Part shown: one piece after another, positions 35,049 to 45,900 of the stretch
Numbering within the stretch: the stretch's first letter is position 1
Layout: each line of letters begins with the position of its first letter
Assembly (NCBI RefSeq): GCF_001680005.1
Contig: NC_033561.1
Coordinates: 124,001 to 188,000 of the forward strand
Direction: 5' to 3'
DNA from: Plasmodium coatneyi
Taxonomy: Eukaryota; Apicomplexa; Aconoidasida; Haemosporida; Plasmodiidae
Length of the DNA: 64,000 nucleotides
Notes under the pieces: generated by a model
The model's input: the letters and a program-made list of their open reading frames with translations, nothing else
Databases searched by the model: none
What the model was told of the DNA's origin: nothing
Translations under genes and position numbers: made by a program

Positions 35049-37099
35049 CTTCCCTCAGATGCTGAGAACTGCAGGAATGGTAGTCATAGTTCTCATAAGC
35101 ATAGGGTTCATTATTTGGAGTATATCATTAGTGGGGTGTTATTACTGGAGAACAAATAAAAAATGTACCAAAAAGTCCAACTTATAAGTAATGAACTTTT
35201 CTTTTTCCCTTTTTTTTTCCTTTTTTTCCTTTTTGTTGTCTTTTTTCTCCCCCATCGCCCCCCCCATACATTTTTCTATATTATATATATTTTCTTTTTG
35301 GCCCAACCTTCTTTTTTTGTCCACATTTTTGCACACTTATTTTTCAAACAGCTTAAAAACTATATGTATCTAGTTTTTTTTCCGTATGGATGATCAATTC
35401 CTCCTCCCACATATATGTAGGGGAGGGGTTGTTTGTGTCCAATCCATGCACCAGTTCAATCCATACACCAGTCTTATACATGTTGGTATGGATAGACTAA
35501 GGACAGGGTGTACTGAGCACCTACACTTCCTGTGAAAGGAAATTTTTTGTTCATTAAAAGGTGTGTTTGGGTAGTGGTGAATGGTACGTGCATTGCACTG
35601 CAATATCACTATGCGTATCGCACATAAGATCATTCCTTCATGCAAAAAATTTCCCCGTCTGCTGTTCGGAGTGACTTAACTGTGGAAGAATGTGTGGCCA
35701 ACACATATGTGGACCAACTTATTTAATAAGCAAAATACTCATGCGGTTGAAGTTGCTCCATGTAGGAACTTGCCCTGCATTTGTGAAGAGGTTGTGGAAC
35801 GACATAGTTGTACACAAAAAAGGAAAAAGTACAAAAAAAATGAATAAAAAATTTTTAAAAAATAGTAAACAAATAAACAAAAATTAATAAAATGTAATGA
35901 ACACGAAAAGCGGAGGCACACTTTAATATATATATATGTTCAAAGAATATAATCTACACTTAGAAGGAAAGAGACGAGGGGAAGGGTAGGGGTGTAGTGA
36001 AGGAACAGCACAAATAATGTAAAATGTATATTTTATATATATATATAACCTAAGTTAGTCCACACATAATACACCTACGAGAAGAACTGAAGGAAAAAAA
36101 AAGAAAAAAAAAAGGGAAAAATAAATAAATAAAATAAAAAAAAAAATATAACACTAAAATTATTACTGCTAAATGATCATGAATGGAAGGAAAGGAAGGA
36201 AGGGGAAGGAATCAAAATTTTGAAGAAAAAAATATTTCTATTATGGGTGTATGTTTACACATACCTTCCTTTTTACATATATAATTAATGCAATAATATG
36301 CATTAGTTTATTTTTTTTTTTTTTGGTACCTTATTTTTTTTTTTTTGTTTTTTGGCTTATTTTGCTTATTTTTTACTGTTTCCATATTCTTCATGGTATA
36401 TCTATGAAAATATAATTTTCTGAGAGAAAAAAAAAAAAAAAAAAAGAAGTAAATATTCCTCATATATAAACAGTGTATACGCATATTTATACTCTACTCC
36501 ATAGTTCATTTGAAGAATAGTAAATATGTGAATATTAATACAATGCATAATAAAACTTTCGTCAAAAGAGATGAATTGTGCACCGTTCCTGTATATGTGT
36601 AATAATATGAACGTATAAGGAATAATATAATATTATTAATAATCATCCACCATTCAATATTGCAATAAATGTACAAATAAAATGTATAAGGAAGGAAAGT
36701 ATAACGAAGGAACGAATGGTCGAATGAACGTTCGTACGAAGGAACGTGTATAAAAGAAAAAAAAAAAAAATTTTGGATCCCTTTGCATCGCTTCCTCTTC
36801 CCCCATTTATTCTTATATTCCAGTATACTTATTCCTACATTTTTTATGCCTTAAATTGTATGAATGTGCACATATATAAAGATCTTAATGTACACATATG
36901 TACATTGTATTATTACCATTTAAAAATTGAAGTATATTATTAGGGAAAAAGTATAAAAATTTTCGATACTTCTCTATTAATTAAAAATTCCCTGTGGGAA
37001 TTTGGCAAAATCTTTGATTATGTATTCCGTATAAATATAAATAGGGAAAAGCATTTTAAACATCACTTTATTAGGTACGAATGATATGTAACTAAAACA
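35049..37099. other. Intergenic region
   Basis: 35059-35190 is the out-of-frame second TM of the preceding gene. 35395-35790 is less AT-rich with a 15-17 bp near repeat (CAATCCATGCACCAG/CAATCCATACACCAG at about 35440-35475). The rest is AT-rich and repetitive; no gene is supported. About 36540-37090 should contain the promoter of the KIR gene that follows. Confidence 0.5.
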
Positions 37100-39543
37100 A
37101 TGGTAAGAGTAGTACAATTCATTTCCTCTATTAAAAAAATGCATATATAGTGATATGTGTACATATAATGATCTCTGCTTTATATAATAGGGCGAGTGCA
37201 TGCGGACATATATACGCACATACATATTTCACTAATTATATACTTGTAGGGTGGTAATACAATTAGTTTACCGTCAAAACGAGTGTATGACGAGTTCAAT
37301 GGGGGGTCCCATGGGTGCAGTCTCTATGGTTCATCCGCAGAAACGGGGAAAAGTAAATTGCTGCTTGCATTAAAAAATTATTCCCATATTAAGAGTAATG
37401 CAGAGAAAATTGCAAATGCATGGTGTTATGTAACAGGAATGGGCTCAGGAAATCCACTCTATAAAGACAATGTGCGCTGTAATTTCTTCTATTATTGGTT
37501 GGGGGATATAGTACGAAGCGCAAAAGAAGGTATAACTAATTTTGGGAATATTATGAATACAATATACACAGCACTGGGACAGTGGGTACACCGGGGTGTG
37601 TGTGGAAATTTGTACACTGACATGGGTGGATTATATTTTAATGATAGGAAAAAAGTGTTTGACTATTACTACGACTTCAGTGGTATATGTACATTAGTGC
37701 AGCAGGATGAGTCAAAATATACTGATTACTCCGGTTATCTGAGGGAAGCTGCTGAAGCCTATGATAAGATGATTGCATATTGTGCGGGCCAGGGCGCGCA
37801 TAAACAGTACTGTACGGAGAATGGAAGTACATTTAGTACAAAGGGGAGTCCCGAGGAGTTCATAACAAAATGCGAATCGGAACATGGGCTCAAACCTATA
37901 TCCATGGCAGAAATAGTAGGAACAGAGACCCTTAGTTCATATATAAAATGGATATTTTAATAATATACACGCACATATAATGCTCTACATATGATATGTA
38001 CATATACATATACGCATATATACATATATATATAATTATATATATACACTATATATATGCATATATATGTGTACATGTATATATGTAAGGGGGCACATAG
38101 GAGTGTGTCCACATATATATTCTATATATTTTTCTCCTTTAATTACACATTTTGTAGGGTGCAGGTCCAGGTAAATTACCCTCAGAAGGAGTGTATGCCT
38201 TATTTAAGGAAGGCAACACCTGTACCACATGGACCCCTGGGGGGCGAGGATGTAACGAGCAAGTGAAGTCAGCAGTGCAGAGTGGATTAAAAGCACGCGG
38301 AATTACGGATCAGAACTTAGCTGGTGAAATTGTGAGGAACCATTATCGTGCATGTAATGGGAAGAAGAAAGTGGACGACAGCTCATCTTATTACGATCCC
38401 TGCCATTTTCTGTACTTTTGGATCGGTGATTTAATAAAAGATCACTTGGGTGTTTATGAACTCTATGAACTCATGACTAGCATTTATGGAAATATGTCGC
38501 AATACTCGTGTACGAACAGGTGTAATAACATATATCATCAAATGAAAAAATCTATTTACGATGATAGCAAAATAATATTTGATTACTCCTATAATTGTAA
38601 AACACTCCTAGCAAGTACACGGAATAATGAATTTTTGTGCAGTGAAGGTTGTAGCAAATATTTGCAGGAAGTTAAGAAAGCATATTCTAGTGTAAACAGC
38701 AGTTGTAGTGGACCCAATACTAGGGACTCATTCTGTACGGAATTCAACTTAGAATATAAGACTTACTTTGATGGAAGTGGGGAACCGAAATTAAAATGCC
38801 AAGCAACTCCCAAGAAACCTTCTGCTGGTGATGACTTCGACTTAGGAGACGCCGTCGTCGATGGTAAGTGGTACATTTTTCTATGGTGATAGATTGGTTT
38901 ATGATGGTGTGCCGTTGGGCGGTTGGTGGTAGGTGGGTTGTTAGGTGGGTGGAAGTTTGAAGGAAGGAGGTGAAGGAATGAGGAGTGTATGTTCCCCCTT
39001 GGGGGGGAATAAACCCGAAGGGTGTATAAAAAAAAAAAAAATATATTATATTGAAATTACTTTTCCTATTTTTTTCTCTGTTTAGGTGGAAATGACGATC
39101 CACCACCACCACCCAAACCTAAACCAAACCCCAATCCAAATCAAGCAGGTAGTAGTGGCAGTTGTAGTGGCGAAGGTTGTGTGGATGGTGTCTCTTCTGG
39201 AGAAGGAAAAGGAGGGAGTGACGGTGGTGGTAGTCACAGAAAGGAAGGGGAAGAACAAACTATGAACGGTGTTGTTCCTGCTGCTGTGTCTGGTGGACTT
39301 GCTGCGATAGGATTACCAACAATTGCAGCTTTCCTTTTTTACAAGTACAAACCTTTCTTCTTGAAGAAGCATAACCACTCTGGAAATGGAAGAAGGAGCA
39401 GAAGAAAAAGGTCAACCATTCATCACGATTTGAAGTCACCATTATCAGACGACGACGACGACTATGTCACTTCTACAGAAACATATTCAAGAACCAACCT
39501 AACAGAAACTGCAACAGAATATTCTGTTCCTTATATTAGATAA
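37100..39543 (+). CDS. kir: Two-domain KIR with a long CD99-like stretch
   Basis: Exons: first exon uncertain (ATG at 37100 with donor AGA|GTAGTA, or ATG|GTAAGA), then 37250-37915 (222 codons), 38158-38863 (706 bp, phase 1) and 39086-39543 (stop at end); about 610 residues. Domain 1 (GGNTISLPSKRVYDEF, CNFFYYWLGDIV) ends without a TM. Domain 2 (GAGPGKLPSEGVYALF, CHFLYFWIGDLI, IFDYSYNCKTLL) runs into PKKPSAGDDFDLGDAVVDG, is interrupted by a 222-bp intron containing a G-rich minisatellite, and resumes NDDPPPPPKPKPNPNPN .. GEGKGGSDGGGSHRKEGEE. That 75-residue region (38809-38863 plus 39086-39255) closely follows the host CD99 ectodomain. The TM (LAAIGLPTIAAFLFYK) and cytoplasmic part (YKPFFLKKHNHSGNG..) are in one exon; the intron usual at this point is absent. 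It ends SVPYIR. Confidence 0.85.
38809..39255 (+). other. CD99-like coding segment (two exon parts)
   Basis: 38809-38863 encodes PKKPSAGDDFDLGDAVVD(G) and 39086-39255 continues through a Pro/Asn run (PKPNPNPN), SSGS, and DGVSSGEGKGGSDGGGSHRK then EGEE. From memory, human CD99 has the same order of segments with few differences. The splice junction falls exactly after VVDG. Confidence 0.8.
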
Positions 39544-40745
39544 TTTCCTTTCCTGTTCTTTCTTTAGGAGAAAGGAGGTGAAGGAACGGCATAAATAACA
39601 TCACTGTAGATGACGACCATTATAAATATATATGTATGTATATATATAATCATTGTTATATGTATATATGTGCTACAAGAGAAATATTATATGTATATAA
39701 AAGGGAGGAGTACGGAACTGCAATGAACCTCCCCCCCCTCTTTAAAACGTGTAGAAACGTTCCCTTGAATTTTCTTCAATCTTCCTAAATCTTACCTGAA
39801 CCTTCTTCAAAAATATTTTTTAACCTTCTCAAAGTTGAACAAAAAAAAAACATAAAATAATAAAAAGAAATAAAAAAAAATAGAAGGGGGGATATTGTAA
39901 TGTGGAAAAATATAATATGTGATGCGAAGCAAAAAGTGAAGGAGTGAAAGTTAGCTCAAAATGATGGTATATACATAATATGTGCACATACATATATTAT
40001 ATGAATGAATTATTGAGGGTGTACTCATGAAGAAGAAGGACGAGCAGGAAAGTTTTTTTGCAGAATAGGAGGGCACAAAAAAAAAAATTTGTCCTTCTAT
40101 ACATAATTAACGCAGTTCTCTTTGTCCTACATTCCCTTTTCATTTATTCTAAAAAATCCTATTCCCAATTATATATACACAAATGTGTATATTTAAAAAA
40201 AAAAATAGTACTCCGTGCATATGTGAACTGTGAACAATATTCGTTGTGAACTAGTAATAATCTTCCACACTTAAAAAACATAAAATTCACAGTACATGCT
40301 AAAAGGTTCCTACTCAAAGGAGAAATTGCACTCCCTTATATACACAATAAATAAGATAAGGTGAATAAGAATGTCGTGTTCTAAATAATAATATACAGTG
40401 TAACGCAATTTAATAATATAACATACATGAATAAAAGAAAGGGTGTATAAGGAAGTTGGATTTCTGTTCCTTCCCCTCTATTCCATTATTTTCTATTTAA
40501 TTGTTCACATTTTTTTCCCCCAATTACATACATTATAACTTGATACATATGTATGCGTTATAGTTACTTGGAAGTTGAGAAATGTGTGCTCTTGGAAAAA
40601 AAATAAAAGATTTTTAACACATATGTACACCTCTTCATAATGATTATCATGGAATGAGGAAAAGATCTCACATATATTCATTCTATATGAATATATATGA
40701 AGAACGGAAACATAATTTCATCCTATACGAGTATATACAGGAACC
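39544..40745. other. Intergenic region upstream of a KIR gene
   Basis: No gene. 39565-39625 carries the KIR 3' flank motif (GGCATAAATAACATCACTGT). 39645-39690 (ATAATCATTGTTATATGTAT.. GCTACAAGAGAAATATT) resembles 30585-30650. 39740-39820 has CTTCC/TTGAA-type repeats also seen before the KIR at 31362 (30660-30760). It is otherwise AT-rich. Confidence 0.5.
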
Positions 40746-42106
40746 ATGTCAGGATCAAAGGCGGAACTAACGGTTAACATTATTACTTCTGCAGAACTAC
40801 ATAACCCAATATTGCACATATATATGCATACTTTCACATATATATAATACTTCCATATACAATATAAAAAAAAAAAGAAGAAATACATATATACTACTTT
40901 CCTTACCTTTATAGGAGGACAATTTGAACCAATTACCATCAAGGGAAGCATATAAAAGACTCGAAAAATATGAGAAAGTGTGCAAAGACAAGGATAATGA
41001 ATTAAAATTGAGGACTACATTGGGGCAATATGGTGTGGAAGGAACAGTGGTTAATCAAATTATAAACGCATTATGTTATATAAGTAACAAGGGGGAAGAT
41101 GATTCAGATGAAGGTAAGGAAGAATGGTTCTTCTACTGCTGGGTGGGTCATAAAATATCACAGTTCGTTCAGAATAATGCGTTTCAGGTAGTTATGAATG
41201 ATTGCAAAGGAATAATTACTGACATGAAGGAAGGACAATTCGCACTTCCCTTTTCGGAAACCTTGGATAATTGGGAACAATTCCAAACTTGGAAAACAGT
41301 ATTCGAATACGGAATAGACAAAAATGAAGTGGAAACACAAATACAGAGGGGAGATAGAAAATGTACTCCTGGATATCACGAGTATCTACAGAAAATAAAA
41401 AACGCCTATGAAATAGTGCACAAGAAATGTACAGGGAGCGAGAAGGAAAAATGGAAGGGCTGGTGTGAAGCTCTCAAAGTATACTTCAGTACTTATGACA
41501 GTACCCCTAATTTAAACTTAAATTGTACACCGGTAGATTCTGCAGCGGCACAACTTCCAGGGGTGGAAGGGAGCACGAATAACACCAACAACATAACCCC
41601 TATTGCTGTATCCAGCACAGCTGCACTATTGGGACTACCAACAATGGCCTTCCTGTTGTACAAAGTAATGATCATTACCACTATTAACACATTTTAAAGT
41701 ATAAATAATAACAGTATTTATTAATATTTGTCTCTAATTAAAAGAAAAAAGAAAATGAACTGTACTATATGATACAAATCCTTCCCCCCATACACCCCTC
41801 CCACCTCTTCCTTTCCTTTTCCTTTTTTAGTATAATCTTTTACCTTCTTGGTTAAGCGGCTATTTTGGCAAAAGTACAGGAGGAAGCAGTGGAGGCAAAA
41901 ACAGAAGAGGGAAAAGATCCACCATCAGGCGTAACTTCGATACGCTTACGGAATACACAACAACGGAAGGAAGTTCAACAATTGGTTCTAGCACAACAGA
42001 CATTTCTACCATCTACAATGAACGACCACCACCACGCGTTGGAAGAAGGACAAATAGTAGACAACAACAACAAAGGCAAAGGAACATTCGTTATGGTCCC
42101 ATTTAA
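40746..42106 (+). CDS. kir: KIR variant protein
   Basis: Exons: 40746-40772 (MSGSKAELT, donor ACG|GTTAAC), 40915-41664 (250 codons) and 41831-42106 (91 codons plus stop), phase 0 throughout; about 350 residues. Exon 2 begins EDNLNQLPSREAYKRL, has ALCYISNKGED, then EEWFFYCWVGHKIS: the usual Cys before the YYW motif is replaced by Trp and the motif reads FFYCWVG. Further Cys are at CTPGYHEYL and KKCTGSEKEKWKGWC. The membrane segment is ISSTAALLGLPTMAFLLYK-like (AVSSTAALLGLPTMAFLLYK). Exon 3 begins YNLLPSWLSGYFGKS, with a Gly/Arg/Lys basic run, Thr-rich centre, poly-Gln (QQQQ) and an end NIRYGPI. It is the shortest KIR here. Confidence 0.88.
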
Positions 42107-43637
42107 CACATCATATCCTATATGGAACCACGTCCTTGTGTAACACACGCATCCGAAGAAGAATGTTCCCTTTTCCCCTTGGAAAAAGGCACATAAATAA
42201 CCGCGCTGTGCTTATATACAGTCTAAATAACAGAAGGACCCTCCTTTTTTTTTTTTTTTTTCCATTGTTAATTCTTTTTCTTCTTCCTTTCTTTCTTCTT
42301 TTTTCCACCTTTTTTTGTACGCTTCCTTTCTACTTCCGCACTTACAGAGTTAAAAAATGTGCACTGTGTGAAAATACGACCATCACACAGTTAAAATGTG
42401 AACACTGTTAAAATGAAAAACAGTATAAAATGTGAACACAGTTAAAAATGAAAACTGTGTAAAATGGGAACACCGTTAAAATGGAAAACCGTGTAAAATG
42501 TGAACACAGTTAAAGATGTGAACGCAGTTTACATGTGACCTCAGTTAAAATGAAAACTGTGTAAAAATGTGAACGCCGTTGAAATGAAAACTCCGTAAAA
42601 TGTGAACGCCGTTGAAATGAAAACTCTGTAAAATGTGAAACTGTAAAAATGTGAACTGTAAAAATGTGAACACAGTTAAAATGAAAACTGTAAAAATGTA
42701 AACACAGTTAAAATGAAAACTGTAAGAAATGTGAACACAGTTAAAAATGTTCGTTGTAAAAATTGGAAACAGTGAATTAACAACCGCGACGCAGAAAAAT
42801 GCAGAAAAGATTTCCGTTCTTGCCGTCGCTGCTTTGCGAAAAATATGCGCAACGTGCACCAGCACGAGCGCGCAAAGCAAAATTACAACGCGTAAAATAT
42901 TACAACAAAAAAAGATAATTTTAAAAAACAAAAAAAAAGAATTCAAAATTCATCGCACGAAAAAAAGGAGAAGTTTGGAAAAAGAAAAAAAATTCAATTG
43001 AATTAATTCATAATACTTAAAAAAAAAAGAAATAATTTGCTAATCAAAAATAGCTAATGTACAAATCACGCCCCGCCTAATTACTCGGAGTTTGATCACC
43101 TTCTTCGAAAATATATCTTAGTCTTTTTCCTTTTTGCTTCATTTTTTTACACTTCAATTTTTTTTCAATTCTTTCCTTCCTTTTTCTTTGTTACATTTCA
43201 GAATTTTTGTAATGTTCTTCTTTTATTTTTCATACTTTTATCGCAGATAATTCACCCTAACACTTGCAAGTCCTTCCGTAGTTTTCTTGGGGGAGAGTAT
43301 TATATGCTATACAGTAACCTATACTTCGACCTCGCTCATTCTTCCATCATTTTTATTCTTTCAGACACTGTGTTATAGCATATTTTCTGTGGCAATGTGC
43401 ACTTAAAAAAAAATGTACGTCCTTATAATGCTTGAGAAAGGGAACATTATATATGTGTGTAACAGTAAATTATATTTCTCCGTCTTTGCTCATTCCTTGT
43501 ATTATTATTTTTTTTCTTCTGAACTCTATAGAGAATAATACTCTCTATGGTAACGTACTATTTTACAAGGCACTTTGGTAATGCATTTAACACGTTGCAG
43601 GTTCGTGCAGTTCTCTGAGAGAAAGGTAGGATAGCCA
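42107..43637. other. Intergenic region between convergent KIR genes
   Basis: No gene supported. 42170-42235 is the KIR 3' flank motif (GCACATAAATAACCGCGCTG). 42345-42760 is a tandem repeat field. 42780-42900 is unusually rich in CpG for this window. 43000-43630 is AT-rich unique sequence, with two related TATGCTATACAGTAACCTATA/TGTGTAACAGTAAATTATA-like stretches near 43300 and 43455. Confidence 0.5.
42345..42760 (+). repeat. Alternating ACAGTTAAAATG tandem repeat
   Basis: About twenty short units alternate between forms like TGTGAACACAGTTAAAATG and AAAACTGTGTAAAATG over 400 bp. Pairs of neighbouring units are partly inverted (ACACAGTT/AACTGTGT), so single strands could fold. Confidence 0.85.
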
Positions 43638-45005
43638 TTAGATACGATGATAAGCTATATTATTTCTTTGTCCCCGTTGTTGTCTATTATTTGTTCTTTT
43701 CCTTCTGGGTGGTCTATTATAGATGGTAGATTCATCTGTTACAGATGCTACTGTCGAAACTTCGGTTGAATCATACGTTGAATCGTATGTCGAGCGGTCG
43801 TCCTCTGATAAGGACGTGTTTAATTTGTGGTGGATGATAGATCTTGCTTTCCTTCGGTTGCTGCTTCCGCTCCTTCCGATGAAGTTACTTATCAAAGAAG
43901 GTAAGGAAGTGTACTGAAGGGAAGTAAGGAAGAAAGAGAAAGAAATATATGTGTATGTATATATATATATGTATGTTTATATAAATGTGTGTAATGGACA
44001 ATTGTATGTACTATTACTTTATATAAAAATAAACCAAGTGCTGGTATTCCCATTACACCAAGTACAGAGGACACAGCAGCAGGGATGGTGTTGGTTTCGG
44101 GGGTGGTGGGTGTGCCTGTTGCGGAGGATTCTGCAACACCGGCCGCAGACATTCCATGTCCCTCCATCGCAGAAGCAGAAATGGAGTCTGCGTTGCACTC
44201 TGCTGTTGTTGTGCCTCCTGATGTTATGCTTTCCAATTTGCACTTCAATACGGAGGGTGTTGGAATAGGATTGTTGCTATCAGCACTAGTACTTTCGCAA
44301 ACTTGCTGGAACAGTTTACAATAATCTCCCTGCCTGGTCCCTGGTTTGCATACATTCTCCATTCCTTTGCAGGCGTTGTTAGCAGTCGTTAGATATTGTT
44401 TATATGTTTCGAAACATGTGGTTGTGCTTTTTCCTATATATGTTTGTATATATGAATAGTCTTTGGTGTAGTCGAATATTAGCTTCCTATTATTGAACTC
44501 GTCTTTTTTATCACTATGCGTCATAAAACAGTTGTTCAGTTTTCCCTCGTGAGCATGTATTGCAGCGCTTAATGCATTCATTTTTTCCTTGAAGTCATCA
44601 TCATTATTTGAATATATTCCAGACAATATGTCACCCACATAATAATGAAGGAATGTACAGTCCTCTAGATCCTTCATTGCACTGCTCTTTATTCCTTCTA
44701 TATAGCAAAGTGCCTTTATGATTTTACTAAGATCTGTAACTGGTATACTACTCTTTAATGTGGTCTTTATTTTCCTCATGCCGCCTTCTGTACTACAGTC
44801 ATCCCGATGCTTCCCAAATTCTCCATATATTTCCTTTGAAGGTAATTGATTCAAACATGGATCGTCCGCCCCTTCCTATAAATATGGAATTAGTAATGAA
44901 ATATATATGTACGAGTTATATTACATTTTGCATATTTTTATACATTATATGCAGCATATTCAACCCACATTTCTTCTTCCCCCTTCCATTTGCACTCACC
45001 GTCAT
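43638..45005 (-). CDS. kir: KIR variant protein
   Basis: Minus-strand exons: probable first exon 45000-45005 (ATG ACG, donor GTGAGT), 44018-44875 (286 codons) and 43638-43913 (91 codons plus stop), phase 0; about 379 residues. Exon 2 begins EGADDPCLNQLPSKEIYGEF, has ALCYIEGIKSS, CTFLHYYVGDILS near residue 85, LIFDYTKDYSYIQTY, then a Ser/Thr-rich stalk and a membrane segment (AAVSSVLGVMGIPALGLFLYK). Exon 3 begins YTSLPSLISNFIGRSG and has a tandem YDSTYDST. The two-codon first exon is the weak point; an ATG further upstream was not excluded. It is head to head with the KIR at 45901. Confidence 0.85.
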
Positions 45006-45900
45006 TTTCCCAAAATTCCAGTTGGCTCGTTTTTATTTTATGCATGAACCTCTTCTGTACATAATGCATCTTTTTACATTGTGTACTGATCTTAATATTT
45101 GCCCTTACCCTATCCTACTAGTTCTGGAAAGTTATGCAATTATTCCCCTTACACATTACTATAAACATATTGCAATATTACATATTAAGTTCATAACCCT
45201 CTACTTAAGTATTTATTCCTTTTCTTTAAAGACCATAACTCCCTCAAATTTTGAATTGCATATGAATTCATATATATTATTTACGTAAAAATATGATGCA
45301 CTAAGCATAAAGGAAGGGAGGATGATGATGGAAGAAAGTTTGTTAGGGGTGGTAGGATGGAAGGAAGGTTGTTAGGATGGTGGTTGGTGGAAGGAAGGTG
45401 GTGTTAGGCGTGGTAGGTTTGTTGTTAAGGGTTGTGGGTAGGGTGTAAAGGTATTGGAATAGGTTTTTTTGTAGGTTAATGACCTCATAATGTGGCCTGG
45501 TGCTTAGCTACCCCAGGGGTGAGGGGAGGAAAGGAAGTGGAAGGGAAGGAAGAAAGAAAAAGAAATCAAGAAGGAAAAGTAGAAAAAAGCACATTATGTG
45601 GTGCATGATTATAAAGGTGCACGCACAGAATATTGTTTCTGTGAGGAAAGTAATTCCTCATATTACATCCTTCCTTTCATTCATTTTATAAATGTGTACG
45701 TTCCTTTTCCTCACTATGTATATATATTAATGAATATACACGTTCAGGGGAGGAAGGGGAAAAATAATGAACATATATGAGCTGTATTATATGTATGGGA
45801 ACAAAAATTTCTCCCCTTTAAAAAAAACACAGCAGTCATTACATACATATATATAAACAAAGGAATATACACATTCACAGTAGGAGTGACAGCAGCGAAA
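45006..45900. other. Bidirectional upstream region of two divergent KIR genes
   Basis: Between the first exons of head-to-head KIR genes. 45300-45480 is a G-rich minisatellite piece (GGTAGGATGGAAGGAAGGTT). 45520-45590 is GA-rich. The remainder is AT-rich. No gene is seen. Confidence 0.5.

Noticed and set aside
42345..42760. Possible CRISPR-like array
   Set aside because: Units are too short and variable, spacers are not unique sequence, and the genome is eukaryotic.
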